64,000 nucleotides of DNA from Anaeramoeba flamelloides (taxonomy: Eukaryota; Metamonada; Anaeramoebidae): NCBI GenBank assembly GCA_027625915.1, contig JANTQA010000047.1, forward strand, positions 9,176,001 through 9,240,000, in the 5' to 3' direction. Both the position numbers and the translations under genes were made by a program. The notes below the pieces were generated by a model that saw only the letters and a program-made list of their open reading frames with translations, did not search any database and was not told the origin of the DNA. Shown here in pieces: positions 1-12,077 of this stretch; position 1 is the stretch's first letter, and each line of letters begins with the position of its first letter.

Positions 1-429
1 ATTTACTATTTCAAAAACCAAAACAAATTTTTGACTGACCCAATTTTTTTTAATGACCCAAATTTTTTTCACAATGGTCAATGTATTTTGATATTTATTT
101 CAAAATATCCACATAAATAATATTCCCAAAAAATGAAAAAAAAAAATAACACTTTTTTTGGTGAAAGCAATGCACGAACTAATTTCAATAAAAAACTGGA
201 AATCTGGAAACGGTACAAATGATTTTTTAAACTTTAAAATGTAGTTATTTGTTTGAAATTATATTGGGTAATTTATTTTGGAAAAAACAAAGCACAACCA
301 GATTTGAATGAAAAATAGGTAATATGGTATAGATTCAAACTATTTTTTAAAGAATAAAATCCAGTTAAAAATTTTTGATTTTTTTCACTGTTTTCCCTCA
401 AAGAAGCTTCTTGATATTGAAAAGAGGAG

Positions 430-760
430 TTAAAAGGGAAAAAGATCTAGTTGTTATTTGCTAATAATGTGACACAGAAATATGGAAAATATGAGTAAAT
501 TGAAAAAAAATCGAAAAAGAAAAGGCTATAAATGACCAAAGGTTTAAAACAAATCAGATAAAAAAAAAAAAAAAAAATAGAAATTACAACTAGTAAATAA
601 CTATCCCCAAGTGATCATTCCTTATCTATTATCTAATTATTAAATCAACTAAAAGTATCGTGGCTATGATTTTGGGGTACTTTATTAAAGATGGTATTTG
701 TTTTTTTTTTTTTGATTTTTTACTAATTGCTCCTTATCAACCCTTTTTAAATTTCATTTT
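430..760 (+). repeat. Dispersed repeat, copy E1
   Basis: This stretch matches the reverse complement of about 19950-20290 over roughly 300 bp. Shared blocks run from an AAAAAGATC-AGTTGTTA stretch through a lysine/arginine-rich stretch to a GATTTTTTAC block. In the second copy the lysine-rich block is open (it reads KKNRKRKG); here it is broken by stops. It is a decayed piece of an unidentified element. Confidence 0.5.
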
Positions 761-1574
761 TTTTTTTATATCTTTTTTTTTTATTTCAATTTTTTGCTTT
801 TACTTTTTAAACATAAAAACAATTGGGTATGTCTTTCCCTTGAACAATCATGAAATTTAGGATTTTGAAGTTAGATTTTCTTTTTTAAAAAATTATAAAA
901 AAGGATATTTAGAGTGTAAAATACACTTATACTTCCAATAATAACAGTTATAAAGTTTTCTTTTTTTTCTGAAATTTTACTGAGATTAAAAAAGTTATGA
1001 AAATGTTTTTTTACGAACAAAAAGAAAATAATAAATAGTAATTTTCACCCTTAAAAAATATCCAGATCAAATCAAGATCAGAAATTTTAATCTCTTTTAT
1101 GTAATACCATAATAACAAAAAAATTGTATTATTATTTAGAATCAATAAATAATAGTTAATGATTTTGTATATTTAAAAATTTTGATTGAAGATTGAGTTT
1201 AAAAGAGATATTTTCAAATAAAATTTACAACTCATCTATGGCAATGGTTTAAATTGCCAAATTCTTTTAGCTTAGTACTTGTCAAATGAACCAAAAAAAA
1301 AAAAAATCACAATATCAATGATTTTTTCTAATTGAATCTTAATGAAGAACAAAGAAAAAATAAGTTGAAAAATAGAGTTCCAAGAATAATTGATATATGT
1401 CAAAAAAAAACCTAAAAAATTGAAAAAAAAAAAAAAAAAAAAATTGTATTTTATTTTTAAAAGAACAATGATTTTCAATTTAAGACAAAAATAAAAATCA
1501 GAGTATAATCCAATTTTTTTCTCTACAAACATTTCGATGTTTTTAATTATAGAGAAATAACTAGATATTATATA

Positions 1575-1771
1575 CAGTCAGTTTAACTTTTAAGGCACAA
1601 ACTTTCAACGAAATTTAAGGCACAAAAAAAATCTCAAATTAAAGCACAAAATTCAAATTCTAGTAAAAATAAATTGTAAAAAAAAAAATTCCAAATTTGG
1701 TGCCTTAATTTGAGATTTTTTTGTGTCTTAAATTTCGTTGAAAGTTTGTGCCTTAAAAGTGAAACTGACTG
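1575..1771. mobile_element. Palindromic TA-flanked MITE, copy K1
   Basis: The element is 197 bp and almost wholly palindromic. It opens CAGTCAGTTTAACTTTTAAG and closes with the complement, ending CTGACTG. It is flanked on both sides by TA (1573-1574 and 1772-1773), the target duplication expected of Tc1/mariner elements. Each arm carries AAGGCACAAA repeats; the short centre is A/T-rich. It has no coding capacity. Other copies lie at 11880, 12728, 14116 and 58518. Confidence 0.85.
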
Positions 1772-2825
1772 TAGTGTAATAGATCTTGTAATAATTAAAC
1801 ATACATATAAAACAATTATGTACCAAAAAAGGCAAAAAAAAAAAAATCACAAAGTATCTCATTTTCAAAAAAATCAAATTACCTGAACAATTCTAAAAGA
1901 TATTCAATGAAAAAATTATAAAGATAAAAAAACAATTTCCCAGGATTTTCTTTTAAAAATAAATCATTTAGTTTTGTTGTCTTTTCATAGGTTATAAAAT
2001 TCTCAATTTTCAAAACAAATCTTTTTCTTTTCAGTAAAAAAAATCTAATTAATTGAATTTAATCAAAAATTGTAGTACTCTTCTAACTCTTTACATTATT
2101 AACAAATAAGAATTTTATTTTGAAACTTTCTGTAAAAATAATTGATTTAAAAAATGAAAAAAAATGAAATACCATTACTTAAAGATCTCTAAAAATTCAA
2201 AATAGAGATACTCTCAAATGTTACATAGTTGTATTTAAAAATGTTCATAGTGATTTAAATTGGAAATAGAGTGATGGTATGTGTTTTATTTGCAAAAATT
2301 TATTACAGCCTTCCATCCCTACAATGAAATATACGATAAACATAAAATTCATTTTCTGTAGCATACTTGCCTTTTTAATGGCAGGATTTTATAGTTATGT
2401 GGTAGCCTATTACGAACAGTGAAATTTTATAATAGAACAAAAATTTCCCTTAGAGAAAATATTAAATTTTGAATTTTTGAATACAAACCTTTCTAAATGA
2501 TCAATAATTTCATAAAAACATTGAATTACTTAAATTCTTGGATTAATTCATGTATTACTGAAATAAGTAAAATATACAGAAACACACGAATTATGATTTA
2601 CAAAGCGGGATTAAAAATTAAAAATCTGATAATTTCCGTTAATAAAAAAAAAATTCAAATTTAAAAAAAAATCAAACAATTTATCTCTCCCTTATTTGGA
2701 AAAATTAATAACATTTAATCAACCAATAAACAAGAAAATCAATTGGAATTCAAAAAATTTAATTGAATTGAAAGAAGAAATATACAAATACACATATAAT
2801 GAATTCTGAATTCCAAGAGCTAGAA

Positions 2826-3190
2826 AGTTTCGTTAGGTTTTCCAAAATTTAAAAGAATTGAGTTAAATCAAAGATTTTACTTATTCTTTTGAATTCTGGA
2901 AAACCGCTGTTAGATTTTTTTTAATTTTAGAAATTAAAAGAAAATTTAAGAAATTTTCTTTTTATTTCTCAAATTAAAAAAAACGGCTGTTAGGGTTTCT
3001 TAAGTTTTCTGTTTATTTGTAAACTCAATAGATTTTCGTTAGGTTTTTTATACTTTAGAAATAAACCGAAAATTAATTAAAATTTTCTGTTTATTTCTAA
3101 AGTAAAAAAAAAACCTAGAACACTTCACAGATAAAACAGAAAACCTCAAGAAAACCTGGCACTCTACGGCACTTGACGACACTCCACAGT
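2826..3190. repeat. Nested hairpin-module block L1
   Basis: This is a series of imperfect hairpins that open with GTTAGGTTTT-type ends and close with AAAACCTAGG-type ends. Arm contents are of three kinds: CCAGAATTTAAAAGAATTGA, TTTTCTGTTTATTT, and AATTTTAGAAATTAAAAG. The block ends in a short direct-repeat tail built on CACTCTACGG and CACTTGACGA (about 3160-3190). Related blocks lie at 19.0, 38.0, 41.9, 44.6 and 58.1 kb. Confidence 0.7.
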
Positions 3191-3228
3191 ATTATTTAAA
3201 AATAAAAAAATATCAAAACTCTTTATTA

Positions 3229-3453
3229 AAAACTCAAAACTATTCAAGTTATCATTCAAGCTCAACAATCCTAAAATTCAGAACATTTACTAACTGCTTA
3301 AATAGATATTACTATGTAATAGATACAAACTCAAATAAATTTTGTCCTTTATGTTTAAAATATGAACAGAAAGAAATAATTGAAAATATTAACCATTTTT
3401 TATGGCTATGTACTTCTTATGAAAAAAATAGATTAATTTTTCTTTTTAATTAA
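3229..3453 (+). pseudogene. LINE-type reverse transcriptase C-terminal remnant
   Basis: A broken reading frame ends at TAA 3451-3453 and contains CPLC (from 3343), then thirteen residues, then HFLWLC. This is a C-x2-C-x13-H-x4-C zinc-knuckle followed by a tyrosine and an N-R pair. Many non-LTR retrotransposon proteins end with such a motif after the reverse transcriptase, and the sentence-like spacing (FRTFTNCLN, then CPLC, then HFLWLC) fits. Nothing upstream encodes the polymerase itself, so this is a scrap. A chance zinc knuckle in another decayed protein is the alternative. Confidence 0.55.
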
Positions 3454-4579
3454 AAAAATAAATCTTAGTGAATTGATTTTAAACTGTGATAGTTTGAAAT
3501 TATTTTCAATTAATTAATAATTGTGAAATCTATGATTTTACGCTTAAATTTCTAAAATGTAATTTAAGTCTAAGGGAAACTAGATTGTACTTTACACTTC
3601 TTCAACAATTAAAAAAAAATGATCAATAATTTGGAAAATTTTTCAGGTTTTTGGTAGATCCTTAAAATCAAAAGGCAAGAACACTTTAAAGAAATACTCA
3701 AATTCTATCTTCGATCTTTGGAAGCTTTGTGATGGATTTTGGAATTTGTTTCAGAAACAACAAGATTTTTTCCTCTGTCTTTCAATTTTGAAATTTTTTT
3801 AAAAAACCTATGTCAAACTATAAAATGTATACGATAGCAGATAACCGAAGATTTTTTTTTTTTGTATTTAACTGAAAAAAAAAAGTAAATTTCTATATCT
3901 GTTAAATTTCACTCACGGTTTGGAACGGTCGTATCAATTTTCTATTTTTGATTTTTATTTATATATTAGAAACTGTATTACTAATTAGTTTATAATTTGC
4001 CTGAGATACTCCCTAAAAGTACATGAAAAATTTTCATCATACTTTTTCTACCCTTAATAATGAAATTTCCAAAGGAATATGTTTATCGATTTCTACAGGT
4101 TTTAATTTAAATATTTTGTTGAATTTTTAAATTCTAGATGATGAATTTTTTTATCAAAGTTAAATCAAAAAGACATATCAAAAAAAAAAAAAAAAAAAGA
4201 AAAAAGAAAATTTTATCTAGATATTTCTTTTATTTTTGAAGAAAAACAATCTAAATTAATATATGTATGTATTTTATGAATCTTTAAAAAATATATAAAG
4301 TTTTAATTTTCAAATCTTAAAAAAGAGGAATAAGGGGATTCTAAACAAAATATTAATAAATTTTTTAATTCTTTTTTTATTTAGAAAATACTAAATAAAA
4401 ACAATTAGAAAAAAAAGAATTAATTGAAAATATTTCAGAAAAGAAATAGATCCCCAATTATAGAGAAAAAAAATTTTTCTATTTTTATAAAGGTAAAGAA
4501 TCTAAAGAAAAACAGATCGAAAAATTTTATTCATCAAATAAATATTAATATGTTAAAAATAAATTGAATAATTTGGTAT

Positions 4580-7500
4580 TCAATTGTGTGTCAGCATTCT
4601 TTGTTTTTTCTTTGACACGGATCTTGTTGTTGGCCTTGTTGTTGTTGGCTTGTTGTGATCTTTGTTATATAATAATCTTGTACGAGGTGTTGTTATCACA
4701 TCAAGTTTTTTCTTTCTTTTTGTGCGAAATCTTTTTGATCTTGGTGTTGAGATCTGGGGAATCTCATTTTCATGTTTTTGTTCCTGTTCAAGCTGTTTGA
4801 GGGCTAATAATGTGTTGATTTCAGATTTTATTTTAAATTCTTTTAAAAAGTCTTTTTGGAATTTCTTAAATTGCTTTTTTGATTTAAAGCACCTCATGAA
4901 CCCGTTCATTTGTTCTAGTATATTATTATTATTATTATTATTATCTATGGTCAATTGATTTTTGTTATCTAGATTGCAACTACTATTTTCATTGTCATTT
5001 TCATTTTCAGTATTCTCTTCATTATTATAATCAAGGTGATTTATATGATTTTCAATCTCGGATAGAGAAGAACTTGAATTTGATTGTGATTTTGATCCAA
5101 GATCCAATTCCATATCATTTTCATATTTATTATTATTTTCTAAGGCGGATATTTTATGTTTCTTTTTCAATTTTGCAATTTGGGGATTTTCTAAATAAAA
5201 ATCAGATCCCAAATTTTTACTTTTTTTTTTTAAGACACTATTCTCTAATCCCATTTTTAAAACTAATTGTCTCTTCTTTTCACGATCTTCGATCCGTAAA
5301 TTTAAAGCCTCCAATACTGGGTATTTAATATTCCAGGAAATTTTCTCGTCATCAAATCCAAATGACTCAACAATGGTTTCATAATCATCATCTTCATAGA
5401 TTTCGAAATCTTCTCTTTTGGGCATAAAACCAGCGAGTTCTGAAAAGGTTATTTTGGAGTTTTTATTGCCTGTTTTTGATTCTTTTTTTTGTTTTTTTTT
5501 TGTTGTTTTTTTCTTTTTGTGTTTGTTTTTGTGGCCTGTATTTGTTTTACTTGTTTTATTTAACAAACCAGTTTTTTTTTTCATTTCTTCTTTATTTGGA
5601 TTGTTTTGAAGTCTGCTTCTTTTCCTCGAATTTGATTTTGAAAGTTCCTGGGTTGAAGGTAAAATTCCCGTCTGACTTGGGAATGGAAATGTTCTAGACG
5701 TTAGATATACCTGTTCAAAGTGTTCTTTACATTCGTTTTTTGTCTTTGTCTTGATTATTTTTGCTATCCCTTCCCAATTCCCAAACCCAACCCGATCTAA
5801 TCCTTCAAGAAGTTTTAATTCCTCGATGTATGTCCATTCCTTTTGATAGATTGGTTCCTTTTTGCTCACAAGTACTTGGTAATCGTGTGTTCTTTTATGT
5901 GAATGTATCTATTTATTATTAGAGAAAGAAATAATTAGAATTGTTAGAATTAGATTTAGTTAAGTATATAAAATAATAGATATTGGTAGGGGATGTGAAA
6001 TGGATTTTTATATTTGTCTTTCAAGTTTTACAAAGGTCCAATGGCTTTTGAATGTACACCCTAATGAATCAAAAAAGTCACAAAAAAAAATAATTTTCTT
6101 TTCAAAGTTACAATTCTCAAAGATTAAAAACATGGATTTTTTTTTATCTTATTGTTTATGCTGGAAAAGAAAAGACTTTACATTATTCTGCTCAATTTTT
6201 TGATGTCTTCTTGTTTTTTTTTTGTCCTTACTGTTATTTGAATTATAATGGAAAAATTTTTCACTTCCTTTTCGATTTCCTTTTTCAAATAGGGTTTTGA
6301 AAGAAGTAGGAATTTGTGGTTCTAATTGAAAAAGGAAATTGAAAATGAAGTGAAAATTTTTCCCGTTTTTAATTTAAATAACAGTCTACAAAGAAAAGCA
6401 ATTCTCTTGTTTCAAAATATATTCCGTGTTATTTTTTCTTATTGTTCCAATGGAACATCCTATCCCCTCTTCAGTAGTTTAAATAAAGTTCAAATCAATT
6501 TTGGAAATAAACTCATGGATATTTCTGATTAAAATTTAAGTTATGATTGGCAATTTGTTCAATATTTTACATAATATTCTCAATTTTTTTTTTCACATTT
6601 TGAGATTTTAAATTTTTTCTGAATAAAATTTATTCTATTTTTTGAGATAAACTTTTGATTTGATCTTCATTTTTAGAATACCTTTTTTAAATAATAAACC
6701 TTCAAAGAACTAATTCCAAATTTAATTCTGGTTTATTGTTGGTTTCTTTGATCGATCAAGGTAGAAACCTTCTCAGAAAAAAAACACAATTTTTATTTTG
6801 AAACATACTTTAGTGAGGTTTTTTTTTAAAAGATCAAATTCTTTGAAATTAAATAACCAAAAGGATAATAAAAAAAAATCCTAGAATTCAAAACAAATTA
6901 ACACTTGTTATTGGGTGCTTTTTTCCAAAATCCTTAAGTTCAATACTTTAAGATTTTTTTTTTCCAAGAAAGTGCTATGAATTAGTAAAAGGATTTGTCA
7001 AAAAGTGTTTTACTTCCTCAAAGAATCAACAAAAAGATTTTTAAAAATCATTCACAAAAACATTCTATTTGATTTAATTGGGATTAAGTTCAATAGGAAT
7101 TAAAGTAGTTGGTTTGAGGATCCGAATGGAATTGTGATTTTGTTGAATATGAAAGTAAACGTGCGAACAAACGAAAAATATTTCCTTTTGATATTGTAAA
7201 GATCATATTAAAATAGTAAAAAATAATTCACTTTAAAATTGCTCAGAGTTGGAAAGGTGATTTTTTTTACAAGTTTGGGTTAATTTCTTTGGGTCACCTT
7301 TTAGTGATGGTACGATTTATTGTTTTTTAAATAACCACAAAAATATTATTTGAAATAATTTCTGTAATAACAATCGATTTTTTAAATCAAACAACTCATT
7401 TCCAAGGGATTCGTTTTGGTGGAGAAATTGATCCACTTTGAAATATTTTTTTTATCAAAAATAAAATCCCAAAATTTTGATCAAAAAAAAATAGTTTTAG

Positions 7501-7850
7501 GGTTTTGGGTTTTGTTTTGGATTTGGTTATTTAGAGTCGTTTCTTATTTTTTGATTTTGCTTTCATTTTGAAAAAAAAAAAAAAAAAATATTTTCAAAAA
7601 AAATAATTAACTTTTTGCAAAAGAAACCAAAATGAGTGACTATCGAATTGGAAAATGAGTGTTTTATGGTTTCAAAGGATGATATTTTGAAAGAAGGATT
7701 GAAATGAAAAAAATTACTTACTTGTTTTCCTGTTGAGAAGCATTGTGTACAAAGCGTTACATCCTCACATTCTTCACATTTTATGACTACACTTTTACTG
7801 ATATCTTGTTTGCAATATGTACAATGAATTCGAAACTCATTCATATTCAT
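4580..7850 (-). CDS. ADA2: Transcriptional adapter ADA2
   Basis: ADA2 is the histone-acetyltransferase adapter of SAGA-type coactivator complexes; it binds and stimulates GCN5 in the nucleus. Two exons: 7850-7722 (ATG, 43 codons) and 5908-4580, with a 1813-bp GTAAGT...ATAG intron in phase 0, giving 485 aa. Joining them restores one ZZ zinc finger: cysteine pairs at residues 10/13, 25/28 and 34/37, then HSHKRTHDYQVL. A SANT domain follows (about 66-112, EELKLLEG...GFGNWEGIA). The ADA-box signature AGFMPKREDFEIYEDD starts near residue 200, and an RCFKSKKQFKKF helix lies further on. Asn- and Lys-rich linkers separate them. The usual C-terminal SWIRM domain is not seen; the protein ends with a basic Thr/Arg-rich tail. 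The second exon has no ATG near its start, which supports the splice. Confidence 0.92.
5909..7721 (-). other. Long intron of ADA2
   Basis: The donor (minus strand) is GTAAGT at 7721 and the acceptor ends at 5909. The intron holds one recognisable element, the palindrome at 6231-6384. I see no other coding exon in it, and the protein alignment across the junction has no gap to fill. Confidence 0.8.
6231..6384. mobile_element. Foldback element in ADA2 intron
   Basis: This is a 154-bp foldback: it starts CTGTTATTTGAATT and ends AATTTAAATAACAG, with long complementary arms. The arm sequence GAAAAAGGAAAT...GAAGTGAAAATTTTT also occurs at about 35400-35445, inside another repeat. It looks like a MITE built from the terminal part of that family. 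Confidence 0.6.
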
Positions 7851-9612
7851 CGAATTGATTTAGAATAAACAAAAAAATGTGTGGCTAACAAAAAAAAAAT
7901 AAATTAAAATTTTGAATTTTTTTTCCAAATCTATCAAGTTTTCAAATTCGAACTGAAAAATGAAACCTGTATGATTTGGATGATTTTGTTGACCCTTATG
8001 TTACTCAATTAAATTTTAAATAAAAATTAAAAAAAATTTGTTAAAATATCAGATCAAATTAAATTGAAATTCTGAACACAACAGATAACCACCAAAGAAT
8101 TCAAAACTTCATTGTTTTGAAGAAGAAAGGGGTTTTTTTTTTCAAGACAAAAATTAATTTTTTAGGATTCTCAAAGTTCGTTAAAAATTCCGATCTTCAA
8201 CCTCTTAATCCTATTATTAAAAGAGCAACACTATTTATTCACATTATCGTAAGATAGATTTGTCTATTGTTTCCAGATTTTTAGATCTATGGACCTTTGA
8301 AAAAATCATTTAAAACCTTTTTTCAGAATTCCAAAGTACACCAATAGAAACAGAGCTGAACAAATTTCCTTCTTTTCTTGTAAAAAATTCACCAAAAAAA
8401 AATTGTGATATTAAAAAAAAATCTCACAAATTATTTTTTATTTATTCAAAAGACAATCAGAATTTTAAATTCTTCCAAATAACCAATTAGTTAACATTAC
8501 AAATTTGCAAAGAATTTAATTTTTGAAATATTTTAAATTTTATTCATTTGTGAATAATTTGGCTGTCAAAATCAAATAGTCTGACTATGAATTTTCTCTC
8601 TAATTTCAATGAACAGTCTCTCAAAATAAATCTTGTTTTTATTAGCTTTTGTGAAGATCTTTGTTTTTTTGAATTCAAAATTGATAAAATGTATTGAGGG
8701 AAAATAAAGAAAAAATTTAATTATCGAACCCAAATTCCTGGAAATCAGTTAATAACAAAAGTTAATTTATTTGAAAAAACCAAAAAAAAAAACTACTTTC
8801 GAATTTAATATAAAGTAAGAAATTTGATACTTGGTAATAATAATACAGGTACACTTATATCAAAAAATTGTTCTTCCTTAACTAACAATCACTTCCATTA
8901 AGCAGTGGAAAATTTTTTACAAGATTTTCTGGTTTATCTTTCAGAAATTTCGACTGATTATAGATTCTTTGATTTGGAACCTAATCAACTTTTAAATGAA
9001 CAATTTAATAGAACAAATGGATGATCTCAAAAGAAATTTCAAAACAATGGCTATTGGATCAAAAAAAGATCATAAATATTGTATCCTGCATTTCTTAAGG
9101 AAATACTTTCTATTATTTTTTATTTGACCAATTTCTATATAAGGAAACTTTATCCAACAATATATTTAATTTTGAAAATAAATCATGGTTTTCAAATCGA
9201 AGTAATTGTTAAAAAATTTTCTCAATCTCAATTAGAATTTAGGTAAAAAAAATATAATTAGATTAGTCCCTTAACACCACCAGTGCAAATATGAATGTTG
9301 TAAATAATAAAGTTTTTACAATTTTATAGATAAATAAAGAGTTCAATTTAATTACCCACTCTTCAGTATTGGTGAGTATAATATCCGATTATCATAATCG
9401 ACTTACTATAAATTTTAATCAAAAAATTGTTTGGTAAATACCAATCTTTCATTGTTTAAAGAAAGCATTTTATTCTTTTAAATTTATAAAAAACTTTGGA
9501 AAATTGACTATGCTTCAAAAGGTTCTTCACTTGAGTTGTTTTAAAAGCTGAGATGTGAGATGATAAAATGGGGAATTGAACATAAAATTTTATTAAATAT
9601 AAACTAAATTTC

Positions 9613-10092
9613 AGAATAAATGGCCAATGTTATATTTGAATTTTGAATTGCTTTTGTATTGTTTTGAAGTTTTCCCCCTCGCAATGAAAAGTTTGTAAAT
9701 AAATCATTTTTTCTCTTTTTTATTTTTTTAACAATGTTTTGTTAAAATGGAAAATGAAAATGAAAAATTGGAAAGAAGTAACAGATGAATTAATGAAAAA
9801 TTTGGTTTCAAATATGAAAAAGAGATTAGGTTTAGTTATTCAAATCGAAAGAGAATCAATAAATGGGTTTTATTAATATTTTAAATTTAATATTTTTTGT
9901 GTAACGCTTTTTTCAAAATAAATGGCACATTTCTTTTTACATTTTTTTTTTATTTTTTTATTTTTCGATAAAAAATTAATATCTCTTGAGTTTAGAACTG
10001 AATATTAAAATCAAAATTTTTATATTAGAATAGATAACTTCAATTATTAAAAATATTTTTCTTTAAATTTCATTTTTAATGGGACAATGATT
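9613..10092 (+). mobile_element. Tc1-derived MITE, copy G1
   Basis: The element is about 480 bp. Its ends contain AATAAATGGCCAATG on the left and AATGGGACAATGATT on the right, roughly inverted. A second copy lies inverted at about 35822-36305. It keeps the last codons of a transposase (9745-9876, separate entry). Terminal positions are approximate because I could not fix a target duplication. Confidence 0.6.
9745..9876 (+). pseudogene. Tc1/mariner transposase C-terminal fragment
   Basis: This is a 43-codon open stretch ending in TAA. It reads NWKEVTDELMKNLVSNMKKR, then a leucine/valine/isoleucine run, then ESINGFY. Tc1/mariner transposases end in a W..I....I..L..SM..R...VI...G pattern, which this follows. 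The rest of the transposase is absent. The stretch at 62065-62196 ends in the same way (DSMKNLLQLVIQ...ESINS). The family call rests on a short motif, so it is probable, not certain. Confidence 0.5.
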
Positions 10093-11537
10093 TTGAAATG
10101 GAGTTTATTTGAATTTATAGTGCCAATCTTTCAATTTTTTTTAAAAAAAATCATTATTAGGCAATCTATTGGTATTTTTTAAACTATTTTAAATTGAAAA
10201 ACCTATGTACAAAAATAAAAACTGGAGTATATCTTTGACTATTACCAAAATTATGGGTAATTATATGGAATTCTTAATTTATCACTAAATTGTAAAAACT
10301 CAATTTTTTTCCAATATTCAATATTTAAACTTATGAACAGCAAAATCTAAAACTTATATATTTGAGAAAACCCTGTAATTTTCTTTTTTCAGATCAATAA
10401 AAAATCTTTATAAAAAGTCGAAAAATATACTCCCATTTTACAAATTAATATTTATATTATTAAATACATATTAATGATTGTTCATAATTATATTGTTTCA
10501 ATATTTTGAATCAATAATTTTTTTTTCTTTGGTACTGATATAAGTCAAAAAATCCCAAAATTTGAATAATTAATAAAGAAAATTAGTGTAAATTAAAATC
10601 TAATTAATTGAGTATTAGCTTTAGATAAATTATAAATTTATTAGAAAACATCTATAATGAAAATTGCTTTGATTTTACATTTAAAAAATTGGAATTTGAT
10701 ATTCTTTGGATCTTTCCTTGTACTATTTTTTAAATTTTCAATGTTTAATTGAATAACTTCAGTTATTCATTTTTTTGCAATGTATTTTATCTTTAATTTA
10801 ATATAAATTCTAAATTTTCAATTTCTTTTATTAAATTTTATTACATTCAATTTTTTTAAATTGACAAAAATGATTAGTATTTTCAAAATTAATTTCACAA
10901 TTACAAAAGTTAATTTTTGTTTTAATTTTTTTTCTCAATTAATTTTGAAGATACATTTATTGTAATTTCTATATTAATATACAATTCCAAATTGGTATAT
11001 TTAGAATATTTAAATGGTATTATTATCAAAACTATTAATTGCAATTAGTAATCTAAATATTTTTTTTGTATGATTATTTGTCTTTTTTGAAATTTGATGA
11101 TGATTTTGAAGTAATCAGATAAGGTAAATAATATACATTTTTAAATTTTTTAAATTTAGTTTTTACATTTAAAAATTTAAAAATTGGTCATGATAGATAT
11201 TCACTATTGTGAAAAAAAATTGGGTCATTAAAAAAATTTTTAAACATCAAAAATTAAAAGAAAAATAGTTCATTTTTAATTACAACTCTCATAAGTATTT
11301 ATTCTTTGAGAATTGAAATCCAATTTTGGAAATTAAGCTAAAAAATATATTAAAGGTTTGTTAATGTATGTTAAAGAAAAAAAAATATACAATAGTTGTT
11401 ATTTCTTGTTTTTTTTTTAAAAAAAAAAAAAAACATTTATAAATCAGAAAACTTCTCGAAATTCGTAAAAAGAAAACATGATAAAATTAAAAATCTATTT
11501 TGTTTACAATAGTCAACTAACATTCAACATTTTGGCT

Positions 11538-11865
11538 GAGGGTAATTTTTGTAGATTTTTGTAGATTCTCGACATTTGTAGATTATTTCAGGGCCGTGGT
11601 TGTAATAGAGAAACACCTGACCTAGGTTCGATTCCCACCAAGTATATTTATTTTTTGAGAAAATTAATGGAAAATTAAAAATAATATACATTTGCTTTGC
11701 AAATATCAACCATTTTAAACCAAGACTAAAAATAAGTCATAATAAATGAAGTGTCTCGCTTGGCTCAAACAATATTTATCATTTTCAAGCAGATTGTGAA
11801 AAAAAAAATTGTCTACAAATGTCGAGAATCTACAAATATCCACAATTTTCCAATTTTCCCGACTT
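11538..11865. mobile_element. Inverted-repeat element with tRNA-like core
   Basis: The left arm contains TTTGTAGATTCTCGACATTT (from about 11558) and the right arm its complement (about 11811-11838). Similarity extends outward on both sides to about 40 bp, giving an element of about 330 bp. Just inside the left arm lies GGGCCGTGGTTGTAATAGAG followed by an exact Pol III B-box, GGTTCGATTCC, at 11625-11635. Confidence 0.6.
11590..11643 (+). other. tRNA-like fragment (A/B-box remnant)
   Basis: GGTTCGATTCC (11625-11635) is a perfect tRNA T-loop/B-box, followed by CCACCA. Upstream, TGGTTGTAATAGAG resembles an A-box. The stretch is too short for a full tRNA because the anticodon arm is missing, and I could not pair an acceptor stem. 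It is best seen as a truncated tRNA-derived sequence carried in an element, not a functional tRNA gene. Confidence 0.45.
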
Positions 11866-11879
11866 TTTTTTTAATTATA

Positions 11880-12077
11880 CAGTCAGTTTCACTTTTAAGG
11901 CACAAAATTTCAACGAAATTTAAGGCACAATAAAAAATCTCAAATTAAGGAACAAAATTCAAATTCTAGTAAAAATAAACTGTAAAAAAAAAAATTCCAA
12001 ATTTTGTGCCTTAATTTGGTATTTTTTTGTGCCTTAAATTTGGTAGTTAGTTTGTGCCTTAAAAGTGAAACTGACTG
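11880..12077. mobile_element. Palindromic MITE, copy K2
   Basis: This 198-bp copy of the CAGTCAG palindromic family has full-length arms and both ends intact (CAGTCAG...CTGACTG). It is flanked by TA on the left and AA on the right, so the right target copy has probably mutated. It starts only about 15 bp after the preceding tRNA-like inverted-repeat element. Confidence 0.82.

Larger units (their letters stand above)
1..4579. other. Intergenic, repeat-rich, no intact gene
   Basis: I see no intact gene here. The stretch holds one copy of a dispersed pair (430-760), a palindromic MITE (1575-1771), a block of hairpin modules (2826-3190) and a LINE remnant (3229-3453), each listed separately. The rest is A/T homopolymer-rich sequence with stops in all frames. 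A short phenylalanine-rich reading frame at 660-860 is a T-run artefact. Confidence 0.6.

Noticed and set aside
5867..5869. GTG or TTG start codons for the second ADA2 exon, the kinase exon and CARMIL exon 3
   Set aside because: These are eukaryotic genes. In each case upstream in-frame sequence and splice sites join to an ATG-bearing exon that completes a known domain.
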